A stretch of 21,251 nt of DNA from Oscillospiraceae bacterium. Its GTDB lineage: Bacteria; Bacillota; Clostridia; Oscillospirales; CAG-272. Of the stretch, positions 20,782-21,251 are shown in pieces. The notes under the pieces are model-generated. The model was not told where the DNA came from and did not search any database. It worked only from the letters and a program-made list of their open reading frames with translations. The stretch is taken from NCBI GenBank assembly GCA_003343845.1, contig QAKK01000035.1:74911-96161 (forward strand), in the 5' to 3' direction. Both the position numbers and the translations under genes were made by a program. Numbering within the stretch: the stretch's first letter is position 1; each line of letters starts with the position of its first letter.

Positions 20782-21251
20782 TTACGAATTGATCTCGGCG
20801 GTGCGATGGCAGGCGACGAAATGCCCTTTGGACACTTCTTTGAATTCCGGCATCTCGGCAGCGCACTGCTCGGTTGCATAGCGGCAGCGCGTGCGGAACG
20901 GGCAGCCGGAGGGCGCGTTCAGCGGGCTGGGAATATCGCCGGTGAGCACAATGCGTTTGTTGGCGCGTGCAACCTTCGGATCCGGCACGGGAACCGCCGA
21001 CAGAAGCGACTGCGAATAGGGGTGCAGCGGGTGATCGTAGATCTCCGCCGCGTCCGCAAGCTCCACCATCTTGCCGAGGTACATGACCGCGATGCGGTCA
21101 CTGATATGACGGACGACCAAAAGGTCATGCGCGATGAACAGATAGGTCAGTCCCAGTCTGTCCTGCAGATCATCAAACATGTTAATGACCTGCGCCTGGA
21201 TCGAAACGTCCAGCGCGGAGACCGGCTCATCGCAGACGATGAACTCGGGGT
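20782..21251 (-). CDS. oppF: Oligopeptide ABC transporter ATP-binding protein OppF-type, C-terminal part
   Basis: The reverse frame is open to the window edge, so the N-terminus with Walker A is missing; about 156 residues are visible. They start in the Walker B/D-loop (FIVCDEPVSALDVSIQAQV), continue through the H-loop (YLFIAHDLLVVRHI) and YLGKMVELADAAEIYDHPLH, and end with the oligopeptide-transporter C-terminal domain containing Cys residues (CPFRTRCRYATEQC ... HFVACH). This subunit hydrolyses ATP in the cytosol to drive peptide import with OppA, B, C and D. OppF rather than OppD is chosen because the stop is followed directly by oppA and by the motif pattern; the D/F assignment is moderately sure. 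Confidence 0.9.
   Translation of the reverse strand, partial: PEFIVCDEPVSALDVSIQAQVINMFDDLQDRLGLTYLFIAHDLLVVRHISDRIAVMYLGKMVELADAAEIYDHPLHPYSQSLLSAVPVPDPKVARANKRIVLTGDIPSPLNAPSGCPFRTRCRYATEQCAAEMPEFKEVSKGHFVACHRTAEINS

Overview
The window looks like chromosomal DNA from a GC-rich anaerobic Firmicute, most likely a gut-type Clostridia (Oscillospirales/Ruminococcaceae-like). The basis is the gene families (GroEL, YerC-type TrpR relative, DUF896/YnzC protein, BioY/BirA pair, orphan DUF11 protein, OppA/OppF), strong Gram-positive ribosome binding sites, TTGACA/TACAAT-type promoters with 17-nt spacers, many intrinsic terminators, and an intergenic repeat of a style I associate with gut Clostridia. 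The taxonomic call is inference. I see no tRNA, rRNA, CRISPR array, transposase or integrase.

Layout. 1-963 is the C-terminal part of groEL. 964-1930 is a small accessory-looking patch: a direct repeat, a terminator, a reverse ORF without a good start codon, and a lone ImmA/IrrE-type metallopeptidase. 2000-5255 is a tightly packed forward operon (alpha/beta hydrolase, D-2-hydroxyacid dehydrogenase, methylglyoxal synthase, threonine-aldolase-like enzyme) with two ATGA overlaps and a shared convergent terminator. 5312-6355 (reverse) holds two regulators, yerC-like and Crp/Fnr-like, each with its own clear promoter.

6486-10138 (reverse) is the most distinctive part: two tandem copies of a unit made of a secreted GLUG-type repeat protein, a 53-54 residue small protein and an intrinsic terminator. 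About 475 bp spanning the 3' end of the large gene and the first 27 codons of the small gene are roughly 96% identical between copies, and identity stops abruptly at codon 27; outside this block both genes have diverged strongly.

10293-15403 (reverse) is a long series: MutS-like ATPase, Lrp/AsnC regulator, aminotransferase, DUF896 protein, then bioY-birA behind its own BirA operator and promoter. The MutS-like gene is divergent from pnuC (15621, forward), whose leader carries a terminator hairpin directly in front of the ribosome binding site, the layout of a riboswitch or other attenuator. Downstream are an M14 zinc carboxypeptidase and an orphan DUF11 protein. 18330-18837 has no gene but holds a hairpin repeat and two diverged copies of an approximately 100-bp element with terminator hairpins. 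18838-21251 (reverse) is oppA and the C-terminal part of oppF, running off the window.
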